Assembly: GCA_039970095.1 (NCBI GenBank)
Contig: JBDVMP010000026.1
Coordinates: 4,298-68,297, forward strand
From: JAMZMI01 sp039970095
GTDB lineage: Bacteria; Bacteroidota; Bacteroidia; Cytophagales; Cyclobacteriaceae
Reading direction: 5' to 3'
Length of the DNA: 64,000 bases
A program made the position numbers and the translations under genes. Shown piece by piece: positions 45,565 through 54,240 of this stretch (the first letter of the stretch is position 1; each line of letters opens with the position of its first letter). The notes under the pieces were generated by a model. That model saw only the letters and a list, made by a program, of their open reading frames with translations, did no database searches and had not been told where the DNA came from.

Positions 45565-47061
45565 ATGACTTTTCGCAAAGACTGGATCGATCGCTGGGCA
45601 GGATATGCGCCCATAAAGATGGCAGTGAATGATGCTCATTCGGGTGAGTGTTATACCTACTTACAACTTAATAGTCAGGCCAATTATTTGGCTCAGCGCC
45701 TTGATGAAATGGGACTTAAGTCTGGCGATCGGGTAGCCGTACTTGCAGAATACTGCTTGGAATATATTGCGTTGGTGGGTACCGCTATGAAAACAGGGAT
45801 CATCATCGTGCCGCTCAATTATCGGCTTTCCTCTCGGGAAATTGGGTTTATGATAAGTAATTGTGAACCTAAGCTGATCATATGCGATGAGAAATATGAC
45901 AGTCTTTATGATGTTGAATATATTGAGTGTCCTGCTCCTCGCAAGGTAATGATGAATAGGGTGTCGGCTGATTTGAAGAAGAGGCTGAACGCTATACGCA
46001 GATTTGAATCACGTGATTTAGCGGATGACCATCCGCTCTTTATTATTTATACTTCCGGAACCACAGGATTTCCTAAAGGAGCGATCTATACGTACAAAAT
46101 GGCTTTCTGGAATGCCGTCAATACCCAAGCCAGGTTGGATATTACGTCCAGCGACCACACGGTTATTTGCATGCCGCCTTTTCATACCGGAGGATGGAAC
46201 GTGCTTTTGATGCCTTTTCTACTGCAGGGAGGGTCATTCACTCTCTTGAGAAAATTTGATCCCCCAACGGTGATGAAGCTACTCGAAGATGAAGAGGCCA
46301 CCCTATTTATGGGGGTGCCTACCATGTTGAGAATGATGGCCGATGTTGAGGAGTTTCAGAGTACATCATTGGAGTTTTTGAGGTATTTTATAGTGGGAGG
46401 TGAAGCCATGCCATTGCCGCTCATCGAGCTTTGGGAGGAAAAAGGAATACCAGTTCGGCAGGGATTTGGGCTGACCGAAGTTGGCCCTAATGTTTTCTCT
46501 TTGCATCATGACGATGCTATCCGTAAAATTGGCTCGATCGGCACACCTAATTTTTTCGTGGAAGCGAAACTAATGAAGGAGGATGGTGCAGAAGCCGAAG
46601 CGGGAGAAGCCGGTGAGCTATTGCTCAAGGGGCCGGTCACGACCCCTGGCTACTGGAACAATCCATCCGCTACAGAAGCAGCATTTGTGGATGGGTGGTT
46701 CAAGACAGGTGATATATTGCAGAAAGATGAGGAGGGGTACTACTTCGTAAAAGACCGGATTAAGAATATGTTCATTTCAGGTGGGGAAAATGTTTATCCA
46801 GCCGAAATAGAACGATTGCTCCAAACCCACCCTGCGATAGAAGAAGTAGCTGTGGTAGGTGTGCCTGACCAGCGATGGGGCGAAGTTGGAAAAGCTATTT
46901 TGATCAGCAAAGACCCATCTCTGACCCAGCAAGACATCCTTGAGTTTTGCTATGGACGAATAGCCAAGTTTAAAATCCCCAAACACATCCATTTTGCGGA
47001 TACCATCCCTAAAACAGAAAGCGGGAAGATTGATAGAAAAGCCCTCGGGGGCCTCAGTTAG
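45565..47061 (+). CDS. acyl-CoA synthetase (AMP-binding, ANL family)
   Basis: The enzyme activates a carboxylic acid as an acyl-AMP and passes it to CoA. The 498-residue protein has the P-loop YTSGTTGFPKG (162-172), FGLTEVGPN (A5), WFKTGDI and the A10 lysine at K488 (PKTESGKIDRKAL). Overall form resembles medium or long-chain FadD13-like and cyclohexanecarboxylate-like ligases; chain length cannot be read from sequence. It is the last gene of the cluster and is separated from the KASIII-like gene by three bases. Confidence 0.88.
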   Translation: MTFRKDWIDRWAGYAPIKMAVNDAHSGECYTYLQLNSQANYLAQRLDEMGLKSGDRVAVLAEYCLEYIALVGTAMKTGIIIVPLNYRLSSREIGFMISNCEPKLIICDEKYDSLYDVEYIECPAPRKVMMNRVSADLKKRLNAIRRFESRDLADDHPLFIIYTSGTTGFPKGAIYTYKMAFWNAVNTQARLDITSSDHTVICMPPFHTGGWNVLLMPFLLQGGSFTLLRKFDPPTVMKLLEDEEATLFMGVPTMLRMMADVEEFQSTSLEFLRYFIVGGEAMPLPLIELWEEKGIPVRQGFGLTEVGPNVFSLHHDDAIRKIGSIGTPNFFVEAKLMKEDGAEAEAGEAGELLLKGPVTTPGYWNNPSATEAAFVDGWFKTGDILQKDEEGYYFVKDRIKNMFISGGENVYPAEIERLLQTHPAIEEVAVVGVPDQRWGEVGKAILISKDPSLTQQDILEFCYGRIAKFKIPKHIHFADTIPKTESGKIDRKALGGLS

Positions 47062-47508
47062 CGTTTGCAAATAATTATGCTAGCTGCATGAGTCCTGTTG
47101 CCGGTTAGCGATTTCAATTATGATTTTGCAGAAAGTAAAATCACGTTTTCCACATGATGTGTTTGTTTGGCTTAAAAAAACCCTTATTCAGGCCGTATGG
47201 GTTATTTTTTTACTTGTCAAGTTTGCCCGAGGACAAAAAAATGTTCATTTCTCATCTTTTTCTCAGAAAAGTTGGGAAATGAGTCCTATTTTTTGAAAAG
47301 ATAGGAAATTGATGGGAATACTTGAATTTATTCAGCTCAATAAGAAAAGTTTTACGACCTGATTATAGCTATTGTTTAAACAGTTACATGACCCTCTTGT
47401 TAGAGTAGACATTTCCAGTGCTAGTTTGGTGTACAAAGGCAACTGCACGAATTGTTCTTAAACTTTGCAAACAGGTTGCACTGTTTTTTCGTTACTATTG
47501 CATCTTCA
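47062..47508. other. intergenic region between CoA-ligase cluster and metal efflux operon
   Basis: The region has one short open frame (47120-47296, listed separately) and is otherwise AT-rich and apparently non-coding. A weak AACCC/GGGTT hairpin with a T-run at 47179-47211 lies inside that frame. Confidence 0.4.
47120..47296 (+). CDS. short ORF with signal-peptide-like start, possible truncated gene
   Basis: A 58-codon frame begins MILQKVKSRFPHDVFVW and has a hydrophobic stretch (IQAVWVIFLLVKFARGQ) that could be a signal peptide, followed by KNVHFSSFSQKSWEMSP and a stop. The start of the mature part resembles the N-termini of Bacteroidota sensor proteins with NVHFxxF-type openings, so it may be the stub of a larger deleted gene. 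Nothing continues it in other frames that I could recognise. It could also be chance. Confidence 0.25.
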   Translation: MILQKVKSRFPHDVFVWLKKTLIQAVWVIFLLVKFARGQKNVHFSSFSQKSWEMSPIF

Positions 47509-47901
47509 ATGAATAACATCAGATCCATAGTTTTGTCAACAATCTTCATCACTGCTGCAATTGTGATGAGTATGGACTTATGTTGTGAGATACAAAAAAT
47601 CCCCAATCTGTTAGAACATTATGCAGAGCATAAAGCAACAGATGGTGACTCCTTCTGGCAATTTTTAGTTGAGGATTACATCGATCACGGTTCTGGAGAA
47701 AACGATCACAATGATAAAGACCATGATGATTTACCTTTCCATGGGAATCATCAATGTCAGCACTCAACAGTTCTGTATACAACCAATCTTGCCTTTCCTA
47801 TTGGTATTGAAGCACGGCAGATCGAAGTGTCTGAATGTAAATATCAATTCAGCTTTGCGTCCCCCTATTTAGAAAATCCTTTTCAGCCTCCACAAGCCTG
47901 A
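47509..47901 (+). CDS. small secreted His/Asp-rich protein of a metal efflux operon
   Basis: From the ATG at 47509 the product is 130 residues with a hydrophobic signal segment (IVLSTIFITAAIVMSM) and a metal-ligand-rich centre (HGSGENDHNDKDHDD, FHGNHQCQH). The longer frame starting 57 bases upstream would bury the signal, so I reject it. Small proteins of this kind with a QPP-type C-terminus commonly open CzcA operons in Bacteroidota. It may buffer or deliver Zn/Cu in the periplasm; this is inference. Confidence 0.62.
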   Translation: MNNIRSIVLSTIFITAAIVMSMDLCCEIQKIPNLLEHYAEHKATDGDSFWQFLVEDYIDHGSGENDHNDKDHDDLPFHGNHQCQHSTVLYTTNLAFPIGIEARQIEVSECKYQFSFASPYLENPFQPPQA

Positions 47902-48029
47902 AGACCGTCAAATGGCCTTTTCTTCTGTTTCTAACAGATTAATTGGTTTACGTATTGGCTATTTGACCTTCTTTTAAGGACATACTATGTCCATAGTATT
48001 TTTTTATTAAAAATTTCAAAACATTTATC

Positions 48030-51000
48030 ATGTTAGATAAGATCATAAAGTTCTCTGTCGAGAACAAACTGATCATCGGACTACTGGTTGTAGGTCTCCT
48101 CATATGGGGCGGCTATTCATTGAGTAAACTTCCGATTGATGCAGTTCCCGATATTACCAATAATCAGGTGCAGGTCATCACTTCTTCCCCTTCATTAGCG
48201 GCGGAAGAGGTAGAGCGATTGATCACCTTCCCTATCGAGATCACCATGGCCACCATACCTGATCTGGATGAAATTCGTTCATTTTCGCGCTTCGGCTTAT
48301 CAGTTGTAACGATTGTTTTCAAAGAAGATGTGGATGTCTATTGGGCACGTCAGCAAGTGAATGAAAGACTGACTGAAGTGCAAGTGCAAATCCCTCCGGG
48401 AGTTGGACAACCCGGTATGGCTCCCGTTACCACTGGATTAGGTGAAATCTACCAATACGTGGTTGGAACTGAACCTGGGTATGAGGATAAATACAACGCT
48501 CAAGAACTTCGCACTATACAGGATTGGATTGTCCGTAGGCAGTTACTGGGGACTCCCGGAGTGGCTGATGTCAGCAGCTTTGGAGGCTACCTCAAACAAT
48601 ATGAAATAGCTGTTGAACCTGATAAATTGAAAGCGATGGATGTTTCCATTGCTGAAATATTTCAGTCTTTGGAAGAAAACAATGAGAATACGGGGGGCGC
48701 TTATATTGAGAAAAATCTGAATGCTTATTTCATAAGAAGTGAAGGTCTGGTTGGAAGTCTAGGTGATATCGAAAGTATGCTTGTGAAAACTAATGCGAAT
48801 GGTATTCCGGTTTTGATCAGGGATGTAGCAAAGGTAAAGCTTGGCAATGCGGTCCGTTACGGAGCAACAACACGTGATGGTGAAGGTGAAGTGGTGAGTG
48901 CCATAGTGATGATGCTCAAAGGTGAAAATTCCGCAGAAGTGATTACGAATGTGAAAAACAGAATCACTGAAATCAGGAAAACACTTCCAGAAGGCGTAAC
49001 TATTGAACCTTTTTTAGATAGAACCAAATTAGTAAATACCGCAATTGGTACGGTCACTAAAAACCTAACAGAAGGTGCACTCATTGTCATCTTCGTTTTG
49101 CTTCTCCTGTTAGGAAACATGCGAGCAGGATTGATAGTGGCTTCTATGATTCCATTGGCACTAATCTTCGCTTTCGGAATGATGAACCTCTTTGGGGTTT
49201 CTGGAAATCTAATGAGTCTTGGAGCCATTGATTTTGGGTTGATTGTAGATGGAGCAGTCATCATAGTAGAGGCCACCCTTCACCATTTAGGGATGCTCAA
49301 ACTAGGAAGAAAGCTGACTCAGACAGAAATGGATGATGAAGTCTATAAATCAGCAAGCAAAATCAGGAACTCCGCAGCGTTCGGGGAGATCATCATCCTC
49401 ATTGTATACCTACCTATTTTGGCGTTGGTAGGCACTGAAGGAAAAATGTTTGGGCCGATGGCACAGACAGTGAGCTTCGCTATTCTGGGAGCGTTTATTC
49501 TTTCTCTTACCTACGTACCCATGATGTCGTCATTAGTGTTGAGTAAAAAGACAGATTACAAGCCAAATATTTCTGATAAAATCATGTCATTCTTCCACAG
49601 ATTATACGACCCTGTCATTCAGTGGTCTATGCACAAGAGACCTCTGATCCTGATTTCTACGGTAGGGTTGTTTGGCATCTCACTATGGGTTTTCTCCAAT
49701 ATGGGTGGAGAATTTGTTCCGACACTGGAAGAAGGAGATTTTGCAGTAGAAACCCGAGTGATAACGGGCAGCTCGCTTGAGAATACGATACAGGCAACCA
49801 CTCAGGCAGAAAAAATCTTGTTAGAACAATTCCCTGAAGTAGAACAAGTAGTCTCGAAAATTGGGTCAGGTGAAATTCCTACTGATCCCATGCCAGTGGA
49901 AGCGGCCGATCTGATGATTATTTTGAAGGATAAGTCTGAATGGGTTTCTGCTTCAAACCGAGAAGAATTGGCAAATAAAATGTCTGAGGCTCTGGAGGTC
50001 ATTCCAGGGGTGACATTCGGGTTTCAACAACCCATTCAAATGCGATTCAATGAATTGATGACGGGTGTTCGACAGGATGTTGCGGTGAAGATTTATGGAG
50101 AAAATCTTGATGAATTGTCTGACTATGCCGCTCAAATTGGAAGTCTCGCTTCAGGTGTTGATGGTGCAGTGGACTTATACATTGAGGAAGTGACTGGAGT
50201 TCCACAAATCGTAATCAATTACAAACGTGATCAGCTAGCGAAATACGGGTTGAGTATTCGGGATGTGAATACATCTGTTCAGGCAGCATTTGCAGGAGCT
50301 TCAGCTGGTTTGGTATATGAAAACGAAAGGCGATTTGATTTGGTAGTGAGGCTATCGAAGGCCAATAGAAATGATCTGGAATCAGTTCGGAACTTATATA
50401 TTTCACGTAAAGACGGTCATCAAATTCCGCTTTATCAAGTGGCAGATGTTGCGATCAAAGATGGCCCTTATCAAATACAAAGAGACGATACCCGTAGACG
50501 GATAATAGTCGCTTTCAATGTGCGAAATCGCGATGTTGAAAGCGTGGTAACTGAGCTCAAAGCAAAGATCGATGAATCAATCGTTTTTGCACCAGGGTAT
50601 ACTGCCACCTACGGGGGACAGTTTGAAAACTTGGTAGAAGCAAGAGAGCGACTAAGCTATGCCGTTCCTTTAGCTCTACTTTTGATATTTGTTCTGCTCT
50701 ATTTCACTTTCGGATCGATCAAGCAAGGTGTCCTGATTTTTACAGCGATTCCTTTATCAGCTATCGGAGGAATTTTGGCCTTATGGCTAAGAGGAATGCC
50801 CTTTAGTATATCGGCAGGCGTTGGATTTATTGCGCTTTTTGGGGTGGCTGTCCTCAATGGAATAGTACTCATTGGTGAATTCAACCACTTGAAGAAAGAG
50901 GGTGTTTCGGACATTTTCGAACGAATTTATAAAGGAACAAAAGTTCGTTTGCGCCCCGTAATCATGACCGCAGCAGTAGCATCATTGGGGTTCTTACCAA

Positions 51001-52409
51001 TGGCACTTTCACAATCTGGCGGAGCAGAAGTTCAGCGGCCTTTGGCAACTGTTGTTATCGGTGGATTGATAACAGCCACTTTCCTTACACTGATCGTACT
51101 ACCTATTCTCTACTACTATTTTGAGAAAGGACTTAAAGTGAAACCAAAACATGTACTCCCTCTTCTGGTTGTTGGCCTACTTTTTTTCAATGTTGAAAAA
51201 GGGCTAGCTCAGGAATCAACAGGAATGACTTACCAAACCCTCGATGAGGCGATTGAAACAGCCATTGCAAACAATCCGTCTCTGCAAGCGGCCAATCTTC
51301 AAACGCAACAAAAGAGAGCATTGAAAGGAGCAAGTTGGAACATTGACAAAACTAAATTTAGTCTCACGCATGGTCAATACAACAGTGTAATTGATAACGA
51401 CAATCAATTTAATATAAATCAAAGCTTTGCTTTTCCGACTGTTTATACGAACCAGAATAAGTTAGCATCAGCGCGAATAGAATCGAGTGAATGGATGCAG
51501 TCAGCTACCCAAAATGAATTGGTGCAGCAAGTGAAATCCATTTGGCACACCTTATGGTTGGAAAAGAGTAAACGTAAGCTATTACTCAATCAGGACAGCA
51601 TTTATCAACGCTTTGTCAGGGCTGCAGGTTTGCGATATAAAACGGGTGAAAGCAACTTGTTGGAAAAAGCTACAGCTGAATCCCAAGTAGCCGAAATCAA
51701 GGTGATGCTGGAGCAAAACCAATCGGATATTGAGATTTATCAGACCCTTTTGAAAACCCTGCTGAATGTGGATGAGATGGTGGACATTGCGCCGGATAGT
51801 CTCGAAGCTCGTGAAGTAGATGAGCTACTTGAAAATGCGGATATAGTTAATAACCCTACATTGGGATGGTTTCGGCAACAAATAGAAATAGCCGAAGGAG
51901 AAAAATCTGTTGAGCGCTCTCGGATGATGCCAGACCTCATGGTTGGTTATTTCAACCAGTCCCTAAATGGTCCAAATCAAGATATTGATGGAAATCCAGT
52001 CACGTACAGTTCAAGTGACCGATTTACTGGATTTCAGGTGGGCATTGCCATTCCCATTTTTGGAGCAAAATCACAAGCCTCATCTATTAGAGCAAGTGAA
52101 CTAAAAAAACAGGAAAACGAAGCAAGACTGATGGCTGCATCTAATGACTTAGAAGGACGGCTAAAATCGCTCATTCAGCAATATCTAATATTTCAAAATA
52201 GCTTGAAATATTATCAAGCCAATGCACTGCCTCAAGCAGATTTGATTCTTCAGCAAGCCCAAAAGGGCTTTGAAAGTGGGGATATTGGATATGTAGAATA
52301 CACGCAGGGACTCAATCGGGCACTGAGTGTTAGATTCAGTTATCTGGACATTCTCGACCAATACAACCAAACCATTATTCAGATCGAATTTATTTCAGGC
52401 ATTCAATAA
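48030..52409 (+). CDS. czcA: CzcA-family heavy-metal RND pump fused to a TolC-like outer-membrane factor
   Basis: The 1459-residue protein is an RND metal exporter (about 1-1035) joined to an OEP/TolC-type domain (about 1065-1459). The fourth helix carries the divalent-cation signature DFGLIVDGAVIIVE with Asp401, Asp407 and Glu414, as in CzcA (Zn/Co/Cd) and unlike CusA (Cu/Ag). Near 1041-1062 is a hydrophobic stretch ending GLAQES that looks like an internal signal peptide. The OEP part is largely helical (TYQTLDEAIETAIANNPSL onward). It is the pump of a tripartite efflux system with the adaptor encoded next. Fusion is known in Bacteroidota; its processing is not settled as far as I know. Confidence 0.92.
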   Translation: MLDKIIKFSVENKLIIGLLVVGLLIWGGYSLSKLPIDAVPDITNNQVQVITSSPSLAAEEVERLITFPIEITMATIPDLDEIRSFSRFGLSVVTIVFKEDVDVYWARQQVNERLTEVQVQIPPGVGQPGMAPVTTGLGEIYQYVVGTEPGYEDKYNAQELRTIQDWIVRRQLLGTPGVADVSSFGGYLKQYEIAVEPDKLKAMDVSIAEIFQSLEENNENTGGAYIEKNLNAYFIRSEGLVGSLGDIESMLVKTNANGIPVLIRDVAKVKLGNAVRYGATTRDGEGEVVSAIVMMLKGENSAEVITNVKNRITEIRKTLPEGVTIEPFLDRTKLVNTAIGTVTKNLTEGALIVIFVLLLLLGNMRAGLIVASMIPLALIFAFGMMNLFGVSGNLMSLGAIDFGLIVDGAVIIVEATLHHLGMLKLGRKLTQTEMDDEVYKSASKIRNSAAFGEIIILIVYLPILALVGTEGKMFGPMAQTVSFAILGAFILSLTYVPMMSSLVLSKKTDYKPNISDKIMSFFHRLYDPVIQWSMHKRPLILISTVGLFGISLWVFSNMGGEFVPTLEEGDFAVETRVITGSSLENTIQATTQAEKILLEQFPEVEQVVSKIGSGEIPTDPMPVEAADLMIILKDKSEWVSASNREELANKMSEALEVIPGVTFGFQQPIQMRFNELMTGVRQDVAVKIYGENLDELSDYAAQIGSLASGVDGAVDLYIEEVTGVPQIVINYKRDQLAKYGLSIRDVNTSVQAAFAGASAGLVYENERRFDLVVRLSKANRNDLESVRNLYISRKDGHQIPLYQVADVAIKDGPYQIQRDDTRRRIIVAFNVRNRDVESVVTELKAKIDESIVFAPGYTATYGGQFENLVEARERLSYAVPLALLLIFVLLYFTFGSIKQGVLIFTAIPLSAIGGILALWLRGMPFSISAGVGFIALFGVAVLNGIVLIGEFNHLKKEGVSDIFERIYKGTKVRLRPVIMTAAVASLGFLPMALSQSGGAEVQRPLATVVIGGLITATFLTLIVLPILYYYFEKGLKVKPKHVLPLLVVGLLFFNVEKGLAQESTGMTYQTLDEAIETAIANNPSLQAANLQTQQKRALKGASWNIDKTKFSLTHGQYNSVIDNDNQFNINQSFAFPTVYTNQNKLASARIESSEWMQSATQNELVQQVKSIWHTLWLEKSKRKLLLNQDSIYQRFVRAAGLRYKTGESNLLEKATAESQVAEIKVMLEQNQSDIEIYQTLLKTLLNVDEMVDIAPDSLEAREVDELLENADIVNNPTLGWFRQQIEIAEGEKSVERSRMMPDLMVGYFNQSLNGPNQDIDGNPVTYSSSDRFTGFQVGIAIPIFGAKSQASSIRASELKKQENEARLMAASNDLEGRLKSLIQQYLIFQNSLKYYQANALPQADLILQQAQKGFESGDIGYVEYTQGLNRALSVRFSYLDILDQYNQTIIQIEFISGIQ

Positions 52410-52426
52410 TTATTAAAGAAACTACG

Positions 52427-53623
52427 ATGAAAAATACATTTCAATACATAAGTAATATTTCCATGATCGCTCTATTGTCGATCATGATCTCCTGCGGTGC
52501 AAAAACCGAGGAAGAGGCAGAGGCACATCACGAGGAAGAAAGCGGCGTGGAGCTAACTCAGCCACAATACGACCAGGCAAAAATCGAATTGGGCTCAATA
52601 GAAAAACGAAATATCGGATCAGAACTTCGCGTGAATGGAGTGATTGATGTGCCACCCCAAAGCAACATTTCGATCAATATGCCTTACGGTGGGTTTGTGA
52701 AGTTTACCAATATGTTACCCGGCACTTCTGTCAAAAAAGGTCAACTGTTAGCAGTCATTGAAAATCCCGATTTTATTCAGTTTCAACAAGATTATCTCGA
52801 AGGTCTGGCCAATCAGGAATATCTGAAAGCTGAATTTGATCGACAGGAGGAATTGTTCAACGAAAAGGTAGCTTCAGGCAAAGCCTTTCAACAAGCCAAA
52901 AGTGCCTATCTGGCCAATGAGGCTCGAATCAAAACAATGGAAGCCCGCTTGAAACTTGTTGGTTTTAATCCCTCCAAAATTTCGAGTGGAGCAGTTTCTG
53001 CATCCGTCAATATCTATTCTCCAGTGACAGGATATGTGAGAGAGGTTTTTACTAATGTCGGGAAATACGTAGATCCTAAAGATGTAATTATGAATATTAC
53101 CAATTCGGATGATCTGCATGTAGAGCTTACTGTTTATGAAAACGATATTCCCAGAGTAAAGGAAGGTCAACGCATTCGCTTTTCACTAGCCATTTCTCCA
53201 GATGAGTGGCGTGAAGCGGAAGTTTTTCTAGTTGGTAGTGGCGTTAGAGAAGACCGTTCCGTTACTGTCCATGGACATCTAAAAGAAATGTACGATGATC
53301 TTCTTCCAGGAATGTATGTTACTGCTAAAGTTGAAACTAATACCAATGAAGTTTGGGCAGTGCCAGAAGCTGCAGTTGTACGTTTTGGAGGGAAACATTA
53401 CATTTTTGGATATGAAAATGAACACATAGAAAACGAAGAAAAAGTACATTCTTTTGAAATGCTTGAAGTAACACCTGGGGCTTCTGAAGATGATTATATC
53501 CAAATTTCTTTGGTTAATTCTTCCAAACAAATAAGCAGTATCAAATTGGTTTCAGAGGGTGCTTTCACACTGCTTGCCAAGGCGAAGAATACTGAAGAAG
53601 AAGGAGGTGGGCATGGACACTAA
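52427..53623 (+). CDS. CzcB-like periplasmic adaptor lipoprotein of the efflux system
   Basis: The 398-residue membrane fusion protein has a lipobox (SIMISC, Cys near 23) and a His/Glu-rich stretch after it (AEAHHEEESG), then biotinyl-lipoyl-like halves around a helical hairpin (SINMPYGGFVKFTNMLPGTSVKKGQ and SVNIYSPVTGYVREVFTNVGKYVDP) and a beta barrel. It ends EEEGGGHGH, a possible metal site. It bridges the CzcA-TolC pump. Its last codons overlap the start of the DUF3703 gene. Confidence 0.9.
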   Translation: MKNTFQYISNISMIALLSIMISCGAKTEEEAEAHHEEESGVELTQPQYDQAKIELGSIEKRNIGSELRVNGVIDVPPQSNISINMPYGGFVKFTNMLPGTSVKKGQLLAVIENPDFIQFQQDYLEGLANQEYLKAEFDRQEELFNEKVASGKAFQQAKSAYLANEARIKTMEARLKLVGFNPSKISSGAVSASVNIYSPVTGYVREVFTNVGKYVDPKDVIMNITNSDDLHVELTVYENDIPRVKEGQRIRFSLAISPDEWREAEVFLVGSGVREDRSVTVHGHLKEMYDDLLPGMYVTAKVETNTNEVWAVPEAAVVRFGGKHYIFGYENEHIENEEKVHSFEMLEVTPGASEDDYIQISLVNSSKQISSIKLVSEGAFTLLAKAKNTEEEGGGHGH

Positions 53624-54008
53624 ATTTTATAAAATGAAGTTAAACACGAAAATGCCAAAGGGATTAAAGCCTTTTTACACTCAAGAATTAAACGAATATC
53701 ACAGGCAGATTAGTGATGGTAATCCTCAAAATGCTTGGAATCATTTAGAACGAGCCCATGTAATTGGTCAGGCGTATCCCTATCATCATAGCTACGTCCA
53801 TTGGAAAATGCTTCTGTTCGGTATTGATATAAAAAGCACCAAAGAAGTGCTTGGTCAGATTCCTAGACTTTTGATTGGTGGTGTAAAATCTTTTGTTGGA
53901 AATATTCCTGTCGGCAATACAGGTGGGGCAAATGTTCCACCCTTAAAACCTCTCCCTATTTCAGAAGAATTACAAACCATATTCAAAAAAGCAGGATTAG
54001 AGAGTTAG
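53613..54008 (+). CDS. DUF3703 family protein
   Basis: The conserved core (MPKGLKPFYTQELNEY, WNHLERAHVIGQAYPYHHSYVHWKML, then GGANVPPLKP) is that of DUF3703, a small protein found with CDF and CzcA metal transporters. The His-rich segment suggests metal handling. I chose the ATG at 53613, which overlaps the adaptor stop and is preceded by AGGAGGTGG; a start at 53634 is possible. It is followed by a remnant of the transporter gene it usually precedes. Confidence 0.82.
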   Translation: MDTKFYKMKLNTKMPKGLKPFYTQELNEYHRQISDGNPQNAWNHLERAHVIGQAYPYHHSYVHWKMLLFGIDIKSTKEVLGQIPRLLIGGVKSFVGNIPVGNTGGANVPPLKPLPISEELQTIFKKAGLES

Positions 54009-54075
54009 GGGACATAATCACGATCATAATCATTCAGAAGGCAATGTAAAAGTTGCCTTCTTCCTCAACCTTAGC
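54007..54075 (+). pseudogene. remnant of a CDF-family cation transporter (N-terminal stub)
   Basis: Directly after the DUF3703 stop, one frame reads GHNHDHNHSEGNVKVAFFLN and LS, the typical His-rich start of CzcD/ZitB-type cation diffusion facilitators, then loses resemblance (RRVLYADTFF) and reaches a stop. There is no start codon. I infer that the gene was deleted except for its first 22 codons. DUF3703 genes often neighbour CDF genes, which supports this. Confidence 0.55.
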
Positions 54076-54176
54076 TTAAGAAGGGTGTTATATGCTGACA
54101 CTTTTTTCCGTGAATCGAATAACGGCTCTCAATTGAAAAATTGAACGCTATAAATTTAGTATCTATTATAAAATAC

Positions 54177-54206
54177 TATTCAAGTATTCTATTGAATAAT
54201 AGAATA
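54177..54206. promoter_or_regulatory. overlapping AT-rich palindromes, probable operator of the ArsR-rhodanese gene
   Basis: TATTCTATT-GAAT-AATAGAATA (54185-54206) is a perfect dyad with 9-base arms. It overlaps TATTCAA-N8-TTGAATA (54177-54198), another perfect dyad. Both end 35-43 bases before the regulator's ATG, where a repressor would block the promoter. ArsR-type repressors bind AT-rich dyads of this kind. Confidence 0.6.
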
Positions 54207-54240
54207 TATTCATTAGCATTGTAAAACACAATAGTATGAA

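Noticed and set aside
38860..47061. Assignment of the cluster as an OleABCD hydrocarbon pathway
   Set aside because: The four enzyme classes are present, but the hydrolase is secreted, the reductase is a short classical SDR, the ligase looks like an ordinary acyl-CoA ligase, and the KASIII-like protein lacks the His/Asn that OleA uses.
47179..47211. Hairpin with T-run as terminator after the CoA ligase
   Set aside because: The stem has only five base pairs and lies inside the 47120 frame, so I do not annotate it as a terminator.
47452..47508. Longer N-terminus for the His-rich protein
   Set aside because: It would bury the signal peptide; the ATG at 47509 gives a normal secreted start.
54036..54061. 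Inverted repeat AGAAGGCAA/TTGCCTTCT as a terminator after DUF3703
   Set aside because: It falls inside the remnant CDF coding sequence (SEGNVKVAFF codons) and is followed only by a short TTC-rich stretch, so it may be chance.
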